A stretch of 44,240 nucleotides of DNA from CAYRVF01 sp964427535 (GCA_964427535.1 CAYRVF010000025.1:1-44240); one strand, 5' to 3'. Shown: positions 34,010 through 44,240, counted from the first letter of the stretch. Numbers and translations are program-made. Notes: a model not told the origin generated them from the sequence alone.

Positions 34010-34288
34010 TTACTCGACGCCGATATCCCACGCCTGCTCGAGGTCTTCGCGCGAGTACGCCTTAAACGCCAGCATGGTCTGGGTGCGCTCGATGTCGCCG
34101 ATATCGATCATGCGCTCGGTGACGACCCCGGCCAGGTCCTCATAGTGGGCCAAGCGGAGCACGGCCACGAGGTCGTATTCGCCTGTCACCGAGTAGACGT
34201 CGGAGACGCCCGGAATGCGGAGAAGCGCCTGAGCCGTTGAGTTGACGGCTCCGCGCTTAACGTTGAGCAGGACAAGCGCGGTGATCAT
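34010..34288 (-). CDS. Stand-alone Lrp/AsnC ligand-binding (RAM) domain protein
   Basis: 92 residues. It consists only of the alpha/beta RAM domain: ITALVLLNV, IPGVSDVYSVTGEYDLVAVLRL, RMIDIGDIERTQTMLAF. No DNA-binding helix-turn-helix, so it probably senses an amino acid or related ligand or acts by mixed assembly with Lrp-type regulators. GAGGAGG ends 8 bases before ATG 34288. It follows the acyl-CoA synthetase gene by 47 bases on the same strand and is likely cotranscribed with it. Confidence 0.88.
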   Translation of the reverse strand: MITALVLLNVKRGAVNSTAQALLRIPGVSDVYSVTGEYDLVAVLRLAHYEDLAGVVTERMIDIGDIERTQTMLAFKAYSREDLEQAWDIGVE

Positions 34289-34335
34289 GGCCGACACCTC
34301 CTCGCGTTTCATGGATAGCACTGGGCGATGACGGA

Positions 34336-35871
34336 TCAGTCCTGGGCGCTGTTCGCGGCATCGTCGCGCAACTCGCGGCGGAGCACCTTGCCGGTGTTGT
34401 TCTTGGGCAGCTCCGACCGGAAGACGACGCGGCGGGGCGCCTTGAACGTCGCGATCTCGCCACGACAGAACTCGATGATCTCCTGCTCCGTCGCCGACTC
34501 TCCCTGCTTGAGCACGACGTATGCCATCACCGACTCGCCTTGGTACGGGTCAGGGTACTGGACGACAGCGGCATCCGCGATGGCTGGGTGGCGGAACAGC
34601 ACCTCCTCGACTTCACGCGGGTAGACGTTGAAGCCGGAGACGTTGATCATGTCTTTCTTGCGATCGACGATCGAGAAGTAGCCATCGTCGTCTTCGATGG
34701 CGATGTCGCCGGTGTGCAGCCAGCCCTCTTGCAACGCGTCGGCGGTTGCCTGTGGCTGATTCCAGTAGCCCTTCATGACGTTGGCGCCTCGGCAGATCAG
34801 CTCGCCCGGCGTGCCATGCGGCACCTCCGCGCCGTTCTCGTCGACGACTTTGACCTCCATCCCGGGAATCGCTGGCCCGACGGTTCCTGGCTTGACGACT
34901 GGCCCGGCGGCGTTGGTCGTGACGACCGGCGAGGCTTCCGAAAGACCGTACCCCTCGCTAATCGGCACGCCGGCGAGACTCTCGAAGGTCTCCATCACCC
35001 GGACGGGAAGCGCAGCGGCTCCAGAGGCGATGTAGCGCAGGCTCGTCACATCGTAGTCGCGGAGATTCGGAAGCTGCGCCCACGCGACGAACATCGGCGG
35101 GGCGCCATAGAGCACGGTGCAGTGATGGCGCTGGACCTCCTCAATGCTGGACAGCGGCTCGAAGCGCTCGATGAGCACGATGGTGGCGCCGTTCATGAAG
35201 CTGAGGTTCATCGCGACGTTCATGCCGTAGATGTGGAATAGCGGCAACGCGATCCAGACGATGTCCTCTGGCCGGGCCGAAATCTTCTCGATCATGCTGC
35301 ATTGCTGGCAGTTGGCGAGCAGGTTGCGATGGGTCAGCATCGCACCCTTTGGGCGGCCGGTTGTGCCTGACGTGTACGAGAATACCGCGACCGTCTCTTC
35401 GGGAATGTCGATGCCTGGTTCCTCGTCGGACGCCCGCGCGATCACCTCGCGCCAGAGCTGCGCGCCAGCCACCTCTTGAGGCGCTGCGACGATTACCGCT
35501 TGGGTCGCGGAACTGTTCTGTGCCGCCGCGATCGCGGTCTGGGCGTATGGAGCGCCGAAGGTGAGCAGCGCCTTCGCACCACTGTCGTTGAGGATATACT
35601 CGACCTCGCCCGTCTTATACAGCACATTCATCGGCACGACTGTCGCGCCTGCCTTGAGAATGCCGTAGTAGGCCTCGATGAAGAGCGGGATGTTGTGCAT
35701 AAACAGACCGACACGGTCACCGGGCTCGATGCCAAGCGCAACGAGAGCATTCGCGACCTGATTCGCGCGGCGATTGAGCTCCGCGAATGTCGTCTTCTGG
35801 TCTTTGAAGATGACGGCGGTCTTGTCGGGAAAGCGTGCCGTGGTATCGGAAAGCATCTGGCCAAGGTTCAC
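34336..35871 (-). CDS. Fatty-acyl-CoA synthetase (AMP-forming)
   Basis: 511 residues. ANL-superfamily ligase that adenylates a carboxylate and transfers it to CoA. Motifs in order: ATP loop YTSGTTGRPKGAMLTH, IPLFHIYGMNVA-type segment (LPLFHIYGMN), GYGLSEASPV, GWLHTGDIA, and KKDMINVSGFNVYPREVE, with the catalytic Lys in the KNNTGKVLR tail. Its resemblance is to long-chain FadD enzymes, but the chain length cannot be read. GTG 35871 is chosen because CGAGG ends 7 bases before it and the family N-terminus follows; the frame opens at TTG 35919. The RAM-domain gene follows. A carboxylase subunit gene lies at the right window end. Confidence 0.92.
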   Translation of the reverse strand: MNLGQMLSDTTARFPDKTAVIFKDQKTTFAELNRRANQVANALVALGIEPGDRVGLFMHNIPLFIEAYYGILKAGATVVPMNVLYKTGEVEYILNDSGAKALLTFGAPYAQTAIAAAQNSSATQAVIVAAPQEVAGAQLWREVIARASDEEPGIDIPEETVAVFSYTSGTTGRPKGAMLTHRNLLANCQQCSMIEKISARPEDIVWIALPLFHIYGMNVAMNLSFMNGATIVLIERFEPLSSIEEVQRHHCTVLYGAPPMFVAWAQLPNLRDYDVTSLRYIASGAAALPVRVMETFESLAGVPISEGYGLSEASPVVTTNAAGPVVKPGTVGPAIPGMEVKVVDENGAEVPHGTPGELICRGANVMKGYWNQPQATADALQEGWLHTGDIAIEDDDGYFSIVDRKKDMINVSGFNVYPREVEEVLFRHPAIADAAVVQYPDPYQGESVMAYVVLKQGESATEQEIIEFCRGEIATFKAPRRVVFRSELPKNNTGKVLRRELRDDAANSAQD

Positions 35872-36448
35872 GTAACGACCTCGTTTCTCTCCATCGGACA
35901 GGCGGTATTCAGGTTTCAAGTCGCGTCAGGCGCATGATGTGTAGGTATTGCTGTTTCGCGGGAGTCGGCAGGCGGTGTAACAGGCACGACGCCCCGCGTC
36001 TCGGCATGTGGGACTGCGGCGCAGTCGCGCTCTCGCTGCTCATGATACGAGGAGTGGTGCGACGCCGCCGCTTCGGCTCGTTCCGGGTACAACAATCAAG
36101 GTCACGTTGCGGAGGCGACTCGATGTACCTGGCGAGGCGGATAGCGCGCGAACGCGACATCGAGGCCGCTAGGGAGAGCGCGACATGGCGCTTCCGCGCG
36201 GAGTGTGGCTCATCTTCACCCGATGCTCAAGTGGGCCGCGTGGTCTCATCATGGACCATGCCTCCAGTAAAACGGAGCCTCGCCACCGTATAGATCGGCA
36301 TCCTCGTGAAAGGTGGGGACGAGATTGGTGTGCTTCAGGATAAGATGCTACCCTCAACGTGTCAAGCAGTGGAGCAACCAGTCAGAGGCGGCATGCCAGA
36401 CGCACGTGAAGAATCGTTCGACGAGTTCATCCTCGGCGCGCGCTCACT
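35872..36448. other. Region with at most one small gene
   Basis: The stretch between the synthetase start and the aroH promoter. I see no family-like coding sequence apart from the small frame at 36123-36293, and no strong repeat or hairpin. Confidence 0.4.
36123..36293 (+). CDS. Possible small protein of 56 residues
   Basis: ATG 36123 is preceded by GGAGG with a 7-base spacer. The product starts MYLARRIARERDIEAARES, an amphipathic basic helix, and ends PPVKRSLATV. No family recognised. Only the good ribosome-binding site supports it; it may be chance. Confidence 0.3.
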   Translation: MYLARRIARERDIEAARESATWRFRAECGSSSPDAQVGRVVSSWTMPPVKRSLATV

Positions 36449-36477
36449 TTGACTTTCTCCTCCCCCATCGCTATACT
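36449..36477 (+). promoter_or_regulatory. Sigma-70-type promoter of aroH (and dnaA)
   Basis: TTGACT (36449-36454), 17 bases, TATACT (36472-36477): both boxes match five of six. The leader to aroH would be about 97 bases. Confidence 0.65.
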
Positions 36478-36580
36478 GCTTCGGAAATGCCCGCTGAGCG
36501 CACGCATCGCGCCCCAGGTCAGCCGTGAAGGCGCGGGACACAGGCGGGCGGAGACGGATGCACACCAGAGGGCGATGCAC

Positions 36581-36967
36581 ATGCAATGTCGAGGAATACG
36601 CGGAGCGACGACGGCCACCGGCAATACGCGCGAGGCGATCTTGCAGGCGACGGGCGAGCTATTGGAACGGCTAGTTGAGCGCAACGATATCGTGCCGGAC
36701 GACATCGCGAGCGTCTTCTTCACGGTCACGGATGACCTGACCGCCGTGTATCCCGCCCTCGCGGCACGTCTGCTGGGGTGGACGGACACCGCGCTGCTAT
36801 GCGCGCGTGAGATTCCCGTCGAGGGCGAGACGGTAGGGTATTGTATCCGTGTGCTGATGCACGTCAACACGCAGCGCTCAGCCGCCCAAATCCGTCACGT
36901 CTACCTCCACGACGCGGTTGCGCTGCGCCCCTCGCGTGCGGATGTGGTCAGCGGCCAGGACGACTGA
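36581..36967 (+). CDS. aroH: Chorismate mutase, AroH class
   Basis: 128 residues. Converts chorismate to prephenate for phenylalanine and tyrosine. It belongs to the trimeric AroH fold: RGIRGATTATGNTREAIL, SVFFTVTDDLTAVYPA, IRVLMHVNT, HVYLHDAVALRP. Key residues match the Bacillus enzyme: Arg7, Cys74, Glu77, Arg90 and Tyr108. ATG 36581 gives AGAGGG a spacing of 8; ATG 36575 is an alternative. Downstream, dnaA follows after 169 bases on the same strand. Confidence 0.95.
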   Translation: MQCRGIRGATTATGNTREAILQATGELLERLVERNDIVPDDIASVFFTVTDDLTAVYPALAARLLGWTDTALLCAREIPVEGETVGYCIRVLMHVNTQRSAAQIRHVYLHDAVALRPSRADVVSGQDD

Positions 36968-37136
36968 GCAACCGGGCACCTACCCAAAAGGCTGTGTGCT
37001 TGCGAGGCCGCACGGGAGTTGTGTACCATATCACCACGCGCCTCGCGATGCGCTCTTCGCCGCCGGAGTCGTCGGTGCCAGACTGAGTGCATTGCGGGGC
37101 CGTCTTGCCCTCTATCCAGTCCGAGAAGGGGCCGAA

Positions 37137-39017
37137 GTGAGCAACGCACACGTTTGGTGGCAGGCACAAGAGCGACTGCGCAAAGAGATGACCAAAGGCC
37201 AGTACGATACCTGGCTGCATGGCACCCAGTTGCGCCGTGGTGAGGACGGAACCACCGTCCTGTATGTCCGCACCACATTCGACAAAGAGTCGCTCGACAG
37301 CCATTTCCGTGAGCGTATTGAGGCCGCAATCTCGGACGTGACTGGGCGGCCTTGCACGCTGCGGATTCTGGTCGGTGCATCGTCGGGTAACGAGCCGGTC
37401 GCGTTGCCACCACCAGTGCCGGTGCGTTCACATCTCGCGCCGCAGGCTCCACGACGGCGAATCTCTCCGCGCGAGTCACAACCAGTGGACCGTCCGTCGC
37501 TCTTCAGCGAACGGCAGATGGAGCCGCGCGAGCCTCGTCACGTGCCATCGCTCACGATGAACCGCACGCCGGTTTTTCGCGAGTCACGGGAATCTGATGA
37601 GCAGCGCCCGATGGTGGGGCATGCCGAGACGGAACGGCAGCCGCTCGGACGGGTTCGGTCAACGTCCTTGGGGGCAGAGACCAACGCTGCCACTGGTCGG
37701 GGACTGAGCCGCACGTCAACGCGTGCTGGCAGCAAGATGCGATGGCGGCATGTAAGTGGGCATGGGCTACACGATGATACGATGCATGGAGGCACAGAAC
37801 AGACGAGCGCTTCCCGGCGCGGCATGAGAGATGGGACGGCGAGTATGGAACGGTTCGACGGTTCGGCTGCGGGCGGCGAGGATGGCGCGACGCCTGATCC
37901 TCAACCGTCGTCTGCGTTCCGAGACGAAGCTCCGGCAGGTGAGGCTCGTGAGGCGACGCCTGAGTCGCCGTCCGCGTCTGTGCTCGCGACGTCGATACCC
38001 CGTCCGCGCCTGAATCCGCGCTATACCTTCTCGACGTTCATCGTCGGCAGCGGCAATCGCCTCGCGCATGCGGCGTCGCAGGCGGTCGCGGAGGCACCTG
38101 GGCAGGCGTACAACCCACTCTTCCTGTATGGGGGCGTGGGACTCGGCAAGACACACCTGCTGCATGCGGTGGGGCACACCGCGCTGGAGCGCGATCTCAC
38201 CGTGCTCTATGTCTCTTCGGAGACCTTCACGAACGAGATTATCAACGCGATTCTTCACCGCACCACGGAGGAGTTTCGCGCGAAATACCGTTCAGTCGAT
38301 GTCCTGCTGGTGGATGATATCCAATTCATCGCGGGCAAAGACTCGACCGAGGAAGAATTCTTCCACACCTTCAACAGCCTATACGAGTCGAACAAGCAGA
38401 TTGTGATCTGCAGCGACCGCCCGCCACAGGCCATCGTGAGCCTGGCGGAGCGGCTCCGTTCACGGTTCGAGTGGGGTCTGATAGCCGACATCCAACCGCC
38501 CGACCTGGAGACCCGCGTGGCGATTCTGCGGGCCAAGGCCGAGGGAATGCACCGTCCAGTTCCAGATGAGGTCATCGACTACCTCGCCAGCCGGGTGCAG
38601 AGCAACATTCGCGAGCTGGAAGGCAGCCTCAACCGGCTGCTCGCCTTCACGCAGCTTCAGTCACTGCCGCTGAACCTCGAAACCGCGAAAGCGGCGATGA
38701 CGAGTGTCGTGAGCGACGGTATGCAGCGCCGGGTCAGCATCGCGGATGTGCTGGGAGCGGTGGCTGAGTATTACCATGTGTCGGCGAACGACCTGTGTGG
38801 CAAGCAGCGCGACAAGCACATCGTCGTGCCGCGTCAGGTCGCGATGTATCTGATGCGCCAGGAGACCGAAGCCTCGCTGTTAGAGATCGGTCAGGCGCTC
38901 GGCGGGCGAGATCACAGCACCGTGCTACATGGCTGCGAGAAGATTGGCCGTGAGGTCAACGAGAACAGCACGCTGCGCAAAGAAGTGCTCGCGATTCGCC
39001 AGCAATTGCTCGGCTAA
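37137..39017 (+). CDS. dnaA: Chromosomal replication initiator DnaA
   Basis: 626 residues, much longer than the usual 440-460. Domain I (1-85, VWWQAQERLRKEMTKGQYDTW), a linker (domain II) of about 200 residues (90-290, charged, Ser/Arg/Glu-rich), then the AAA+ domain III: RYTFSTFIVGSGNRLAHAAS, Walker A GGVGLGKTHLL (332 onward), Walker B VLLVDDIQFI (Asp393-Asp394), arginine finger region. Domain IV with the DNA-binding signature GGRDHSTVLHG (589 onward) is intact. A GTG start at 37137 fits the domain I N-terminus; AGAAGGGG precedes it. dnaN is not next to it. I found no cluster of TTATNCACA boxes near it, so the origin is not visible here. Streptomyces DnaA has a similarly long domain II. Confidence 0.94.
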   Translation: MSNAHVWWQAQERLRKEMTKGQYDTWLHGTQLRRGEDGTTVLYVRTTFDKESLDSHFRERIEAAISDVTGRPCTLRILVGASSGNEPVALPPPVPVRSHLAPQAPRRRISPRESQPVDRPSLFSERQMEPREPRHVPSLTMNRTPVFRESRESDEQRPMVGHAETERQPLGRVRSTSLGAETNAATGRGLSRTSTRAGSKMRWRHVSGHGLHDDTMHGGTEQTSASRRGMRDGTASMERFDGSAAGGEDGATPDPQPSSAFRDEAPAGEAREATPESPSASVLATSIPRPRLNPRYTFSTFIVGSGNRLAHAASQAVAEAPGQAYNPLFLYGGVGLGKTHLLHAVGHTALERDLTVLYVSSETFTNEIINAILHRTTEEFRAKYRSVDVLLVDDIQFIAGKDSTEEEFFHTFNSLYESNKQIVICSDRPPQAIVSLAERLRSRFEWGLIADIQPPDLETRVAILRAKAEGMHRPVPDEVIDYLASRVQSNIRELEGSLNRLLAFTQLQSLPLNLETAKAAMTSVVSDGMQRRVSIADVLGAVAEYYHVSANDLCGKQRDKHIVVPRQVAMYLMRQETEASLLEIGQALGGRDHSTVLHGCEKIGREVNENSTLRKEVLAIRQQLLG

Positions 39018-39028
39018 GGATCGGCTCG

Positions 39029-39862
39029 ATGAAAGCGTACACTACCTTCCTGCTCGATCTCGACGGCGTCGTGTATCGGGGCAACAAGGTGTTGCCTGGC
39101 GCCCGTGAGCTGGTCGAGTGGATTGACTCGACTGGCCGCAAGGCGATGTACCTCTCGAATAACTCGTTCGCCACTCCAGAAGCAGTCGAGGCGAAACTGG
39201 CACGCTTGGGAATGCCTCGTCCGCACGGACGGACCATGACGGCGGGATGGGCAGCGGTGCAGGCCGTTGCGGAGCGCTTTCCACACGGGAGCCTGTTCGT
39301 TCTGGGAGTGCCCGCGGTCGAAGAGATGGCCCACCGTGCCGGACTGCGGACAATCGCGGCCGGTGAGACTGACGTGTGGCCAGACGCCGTGCTGGTGGGA
39401 CTCGACCGGACGCTCACCTACGACCGATTGAAGTTCGGGCTACGGTGTGTGCTGGCGGGCGCCGCGCTCTATACGGTGAACCGCGACCCACGGCTGCCGG
39501 TGGAAGACGGGTTCGAGCCAGGGACGGGCGCAATCGCCGCCGCGCTGGAGTATTCGAGTGGGGTGCGCGCCGAGATGATCGGCAAGCCAGCGCCGGGGAT
39601 CGTCCATCAGGCGCTGCGGCAACTCCGGTCGACGGAAGCCGAGACGCTGATGGTCGGCGATGGGTTGGGCCTCGACATCGTCGCAGGGCATCGGGCAGGT
39701 GTCGCGACCGCGTTGGTGCTGACCGGGCTAACGACTGAGGCGGAGGCCGCCGAGGCCGCCGGTGAGAAAAGACCCGATTACGTCTTTCCGACGCTGCTGG
39801 ATCTACTCGCCGCCGTTCGCCAGGTAGAGGCGGCGCCCCCAGAATCGCAGGCGAACCGGTAG
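39029..39862 (+). CDS. HAD-superfamily phosphatase, NagD/Pho13-like (HAD-IIA)
   Basis: 277 residues. Motif I LLDLDGVVYRGNK (Asp11, Asp13), the Ser/Thr motif MYLSNNS, the cap with GMPRPHGRTMTAGWAA, motif III GKPAPGIVHQAL, and motif IV MVGDGLGLDIVAGHRAGVAT. The order and cap type are those of the NagD, p-nitrophenyl phosphatase and phosphoglycolate phosphatase group. Substrate unknown. It begins 11 bases after dnaA, so it probably shares its transcript. Confidence 0.9.
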   Translation: MKAYTTFLLDLDGVVYRGNKVLPGARELVEWIDSTGRKAMYLSNNSFATPEAVEAKLARLGMPRPHGRTMTAGWAAVQAVAERFPHGSLFVLGVPAVEEMAHRAGLRTIAAGETDVWPDAVLVGLDRTLTYDRLKFGLRCVLAGAALYTVNRDPRLPVEDGFEPGTGAIAAALEYSSGVRAEMIGKPAPGIVHQALRQLRSTEAETLMVGDGLGLDIVAGHRAGVATALVLTGLTTEAEAAEAAGEKRPDYVFPTLLDLLAAVRQVEAAPPESQANR

Positions 39863-39927
39863 AGGCGGGCGGCGTTCCGCACAGCGGGCACAGACGCGTC
39901 GCACGGTTGGTGGCAGGCATAGAGAAA

Positions 39928-39956
39928 TTGCTTGTCAATAATCGACTAACTATGCT
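39928..39956 (+). promoter_or_regulatory. Promoter of hppA
   Basis: TTGCTT (39928-39933), 17 bases, TATGCT (39951-39956). An overlapping alternative is TTGTCA (39932-39937), 18 bases, TACACT (39956-39961). Confidence 0.5.
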
Positions 39957-40224
39957 ACACTCGTTCTGTCGTGCGTACCCGCACTACGTCACCGTCTGAG
40001 ACAACCTGCAGGGCACGTGGGCGGCTTTCCGCGTGGCTCGGTATGCCCAGGCGAGCGCTTCAGCAGGGGCCAGCTTCACCCACCCTCTTTCCCTGGCCAG
40101 GCACCTCCCGTCTTGCCGGTGAACGTGGCAGCGGTGTCCTCTCGCGTCTTCGCGCGGCCCTGCCTCAACGCAGCGCAGCGTTGTCTAGGTCGACCTTGCG
40201 AAATACAGGAGGGCAAAGGCACTA
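39957..40224 (+). other. Long 5' leader of hppA
   Basis: About 260 bases separate the promoter from the GTG start. It contains a frame (39971-40225, 84 codons) whose TAG overlaps the GTG start of hppA by one base, and a GGCCAG/CTGGCC pair that could form a hairpin. I do not recognise a riboswitch class. Confidence 0.4.
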
Positions 40225-42453
<2,229 letters not shown>

Positions 42454-42471
42454 CACTCGCCCGGTACAGCG

Positions 42472-42527
42472 GCAACACGAAGCGACCAGCCTGAGGTATA
42501 CTCCTCTCGCTGGTCGCTTCGTGTTGC
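42472..42527. terminator. Perfect 19-bp inverted repeat between hppA and the PLD-like gene
   Basis: Arms 42472-42490 and 42509-42527 pair perfectly over 19 bases; the loop holds GAGG-TATACT-CCTC, which can form 4 more pairs around TATACT (42497-42502). It begins 19 bases after the hppA stop and ends 13 bases before the next start. It lacks a U-tract. Besides terminating hppA it may be a regulatory site of the next gene, since TATACT is a good -10 box. Confidence 0.7.
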
Positions 42528-42540
42528 TTGGAGGGGATGG

Positions 42541-43653
42541 GTGCGGATGCCATGCGTGTGGGAGAGCCACCGACGTGTGATAGTCGGGCGGATGGTGATA
42601 GTGTCGTTCGCGCTGCTGACGCCGGTGTTGGGCGGATGCGCGGTGTCTCCCGCATCTTCGGCGACGCATCAGGCTGGTCTGTTCTCCACGGCCCCGAGTG
42701 GTACTCCCTGCCCGCCGAGCGGATGTGTCGTCGCGTCCGGCGTCAGTGGCGTGCAAGTGTTCGTCGAGCCAGATGCCGGTGCAGGGCCGATTGTGAATGC
42801 GATTCGGAGTGCGCATACGTCGATCAGCGTAGAGGTCTACTTGCTCACCGATAGCCGCGTGATTCACGCGCTCGAAGATGCCGCGAACCGAGGCGTGCAG
42901 GTGCAGGTGCTGTTGGAGCCGCAGCCGTATGGTGAGGGAGCGATTCCGGCGCGACAGACGATTGACACGCTCACGGCGGCAGGTATCCAGGCCAAGACCT
43001 CGGACCCCGCCTATCACTACACGCACGCGAAGGCAATGGTAATCGACAGTGCGGTGGCGTACATTCTGAGCTGCAACCTCACACGTTCCGGGCTGGGAGG
43101 CACCTCGACAACGGCCAACCGCGATTACGGCGTGATCGATGCGAATGCCCCGGACGTGCGTGAGGTCGCGGCAATCTTCGATGCCGATTGGAACAGGACC
43201 CAGCCAACGCTCAGCGATCCGAATCTGGTTATCAGTCCCGTGAACGCGCGCTCCAGGCTCACGGCGCTCATCGCGTCCGCGCATAACTCGCTCACTATAG
43301 AGGACGAAGAGATGTACGATACCCAGTCAGAGAGCGTGCTGAGTGCGGCGGCGAAGCGTGGGGTGCGGGTTGAATTGGTCCTGCCCGCGCCGCAGGCTGG
43401 CGGCTCGTCCAATGCGGCAGACGTACAGCGTCTTCTGGCGGGTGGCGTGCAGGTACGCTACCTCGCGGTACCATACGTGCATGCGAAACTGATCGTGGCC
43501 GATGGTACGGAGGCGTTCGTCGGCTCGGAGAACTTTTCGAGTACGTCGCTGGATCAGAACCGGGAGATTGGTGTGCTCATCGCCGACCGGAGTGCGCTCG
43601 CTGAGTTAACAGGCGCCTTTACGCGCGACTGGGCATCGGCGGCCGCGGCGTAA
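42541..43653 (+). CDS. Phospholipase D-family lipoprotein (two HKD motifs)
   Basis: 370 residues. Lipoprotein signal with hydrophobic segment and lipobox VLGGC (Cys33), so it is probably anchored on the outer side of the membrane. Two PLD domains: HAKAMVID (His162, Lys164, Asp169) and HAKLIVAD (His314, Lys316, Asp321), each followed by a family loop (SCNL, GSENFS). This layout is shared by cardiolipin synthases and PLD-like nucleases; without the cytoplasmic membrane helices of ClsA a secreted phosphodiesterase or nuclease is equally possible. GTG 42541 has GGAGGGG 6 bases before it; ATG 42547 is an alternative. Confidence 0.87.
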   Translation: MRMPCVWESHRRVIVGRMVIVSFALLTPVLGGCAVSPASSATHQAGLFSTAPSGTPCPPSGCVVASGVSGVQVFVEPDAGAGPIVNAIRSAHTSISVEVYLLTDSRVIHALEDAANRGVQVQVLLEPQPYGEGAIPARQTIDTLTAAGIQAKTSDPAYHYTHAKAMVIDSAVAYILSCNLTRSGLGGTSTTANRDYGVIDANAPDVREVAAIFDADWNRTQPTLSDPNLVISPVNARSRLTALIASAHNSLTIEDEEMYDTQSESVLSAAAKRGVRVELVLPAPQAGGSSNAADVQRLLAGGVQVRYLAVPYVHAKLIVADGTEAFVGSENFSSTSLDQNREIGVLIADRSALAELTGAFTRDWASAAAA

Positions 43654-43695
43654 ACAAGCGTAGGTCGTGAATGCGCATAGAGAAGGAGTGACGAG

Positions 43696-43986
43696 ATGGT
43701 GACCGAGATCGCACAGTTTCGGCCTCAGCCCGGCAAGGCTGATGAATTGAAAGCAGGACTGATTCGCGGGCTCGAAGTTGTCCGGCGCGGTAAGGGCGTC
43801 CGCCAGGCGCGGCTGCGGCAATGCGTGGAAGATCCAGAGCTCTTCATCTACGAGGTCGACTGGGAAACACTCGAAGACCATATCGTCAGGTTTCGTGGCG
43901 GCCCGCTCTTCGCCGAGTATCGGAGCAACATCACCGGCCTGTTCATCGATCCGGTGCAGGTGAACCACTACCAGACTGTGGAGTAG
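43696..43986 (+). CDS. Antibiotic-biosynthesis-monooxygenase-fold protein
   Basis: 96 residues. ABM-type dimeric alpha/beta-barrel: MVTEIAQFRPQPGKADELKAGL, then LRQCVEDPELFIYEVDWETLEDH and the C-terminal strand. Members include quinol monooxygenases and heme-degrading enzymes; the usual fold-only similarity does not fix the reaction. GAAGGAG ends 8 bases before the ATG. It lies about 40 bases after the PLD-like gene. Confidence 0.8.
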   Translation: MVTEIAQFRPQPGKADELKAGLIRGLEVVRRGKGVRQARLRQCVEDPELFIYEVDWETLEDHIVRFRGGPLFAEYRSNITGLFIDPVQVNHYQTVE

Positions 43987-44096
43987 CGCAGGAGAAGCGA
44001 CAAGCAGACCAGATCTCCTGTCTGGTTGTGGGATTTCCTATAGCCTAACGCTACGGCATTCGTAGGTGGAGGCGAGCAAGGTGCAAGCGTGCCATG

Positions 44097-44131
44097 AAAA
44101 GACCGGCAGAAGCATGTGCTGCCGGTCTTTT
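44097..44131. terminator. Bidirectional intrinsic terminator
   Basis: AAAA-GACCGGCAG and CTGCCGGTC-TTTT form a 13-bp stem with a nine-base loop. U-tracts are present on both strands. It separates the ABM-fold gene and the convergent carboxylase gene. Confidence 0.9.
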
Positions 44132-44151
44132 GTGTACGGGCGTCGGAGCGT

Positions 44152-44240
44152 CTACAGGGGCATGTTGCCGTGCTTCTTGGGCGGGTTGGTGTCGCGCTTG
44201 TTCTTCAGCATCTCTAGCGCGGAGATGAGCTTCTCGCGCG
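44152..44240 (-). CDS. Acyl-CoA carboxylase carboxyltransferase subunit, C-terminus (cut by window edge)
   Basis: The last 29 codons read REKLISALEMLKNKRDTNPPKKHGNMPL, the typical end of propionyl-/acetyl-CoA carboxylase beta chains (and of methylmalonyl-CoA decarboxylase alpha), whose family ends in K-K-H-G-N-x-P-L. The rest is outside the window. It probably carboxylates an acyl-CoA as part of a biotin-dependent complex. Confidence 0.85.
   Translation of the reverse strand, partial: REKLISALEMLKNKRDTNPPKKHGNMPL

Noticed and set aside
35835..36293. 152-residue plus-strand frame overlapping the synthetase start
   Set aside because: Its first part is antisense to the synthetase gene and Cys/Arg-rich; only the last 56 codons have a ribosome-binding site.

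Overview
The window is a GC-rich bacterial chromosome segment, most likely from a Chloroflexota member (Ktedonobacteria- or Thermomicrobia-like). This rests on gene content, not a database search: FhaA/FhaB next to ftsW, two CarH/CarA-type MerR-cobalamin regulators, a K+-independent membrane pyrophosphatase, many GTG/TTG starts and extended -10 promoters. Both ends are cut inside genes (RNase Y at the left, an acyl-CoA carboxylase subunit at the right). One 10-N assembly gap lies in a peptide-binding-protein gene.

Layout. 1-2.3 kb: RNase Y (partial), adenine phosphoribosyltransferase, a DUF4031-like protein. 2.3-8.7 kb: an Opp/Dpp-type peptide ABC transporter on the minus strand (A, B, C, D, F). 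9.1-11.2 kb: a redoxin-like protein and a cystathionine beta-synthase-type enzyme. 11.5-17.0 kb: signalling genes, namely a small membrane protein, a double-GAF histidine kinase with a cysteine cluster, an unrecognised divergent protein, and a MerR-cobalamin-fold regulator whose cobalt-ligand histidine is missing. 17.2-19.6 kb: a KimA-like APC transporter. 19.8-23.4 kb: a minus-strand operon ribF-fhaA-fhaB-ftsW in which ribF has an in-frame stop. 23.8-25.7 kb: a CPA2 antiporter and a Fur-family regulator. 25.8-27.8 kb: a canonical CarH-like regulator translationally coupled to an unrecognised membrane protein. 28.1-33.9 kb: a hydrolase and a translation cluster (cysS, rlmB, a zinc-ribbon protein, a yacP/rae1-like NYN nuclease), then phhB. 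34.0-35.9 kb: acyl-CoA synthetase plus a stand-alone RAM-domain protein. 36.4-44.2 kb: aroH, dnaA with a very long linker, a NagD-like HAD phosphatase, H+-pyrophosphatase, a PLD-family lipoprotein, a monooxygenase-fold protein and the carboxylase tail.

Points most worth a second look: the pair of MerR-cobalamin paralogs, one with and one without the ligand histidine; the coupling of the canonical one to a membrane protein; the decayed FMN-adenylyltransferase half of ribF; the cysteine-rich GAF domain in the kinase; an altered KMSKS loop in cysteinyl-tRNA synthetase; and a repeated use of long GC-rich hairpins without U-tracts at gene ends. I saw no tRNA, rRNA, CRISPR array, insertion sequence or prophage.
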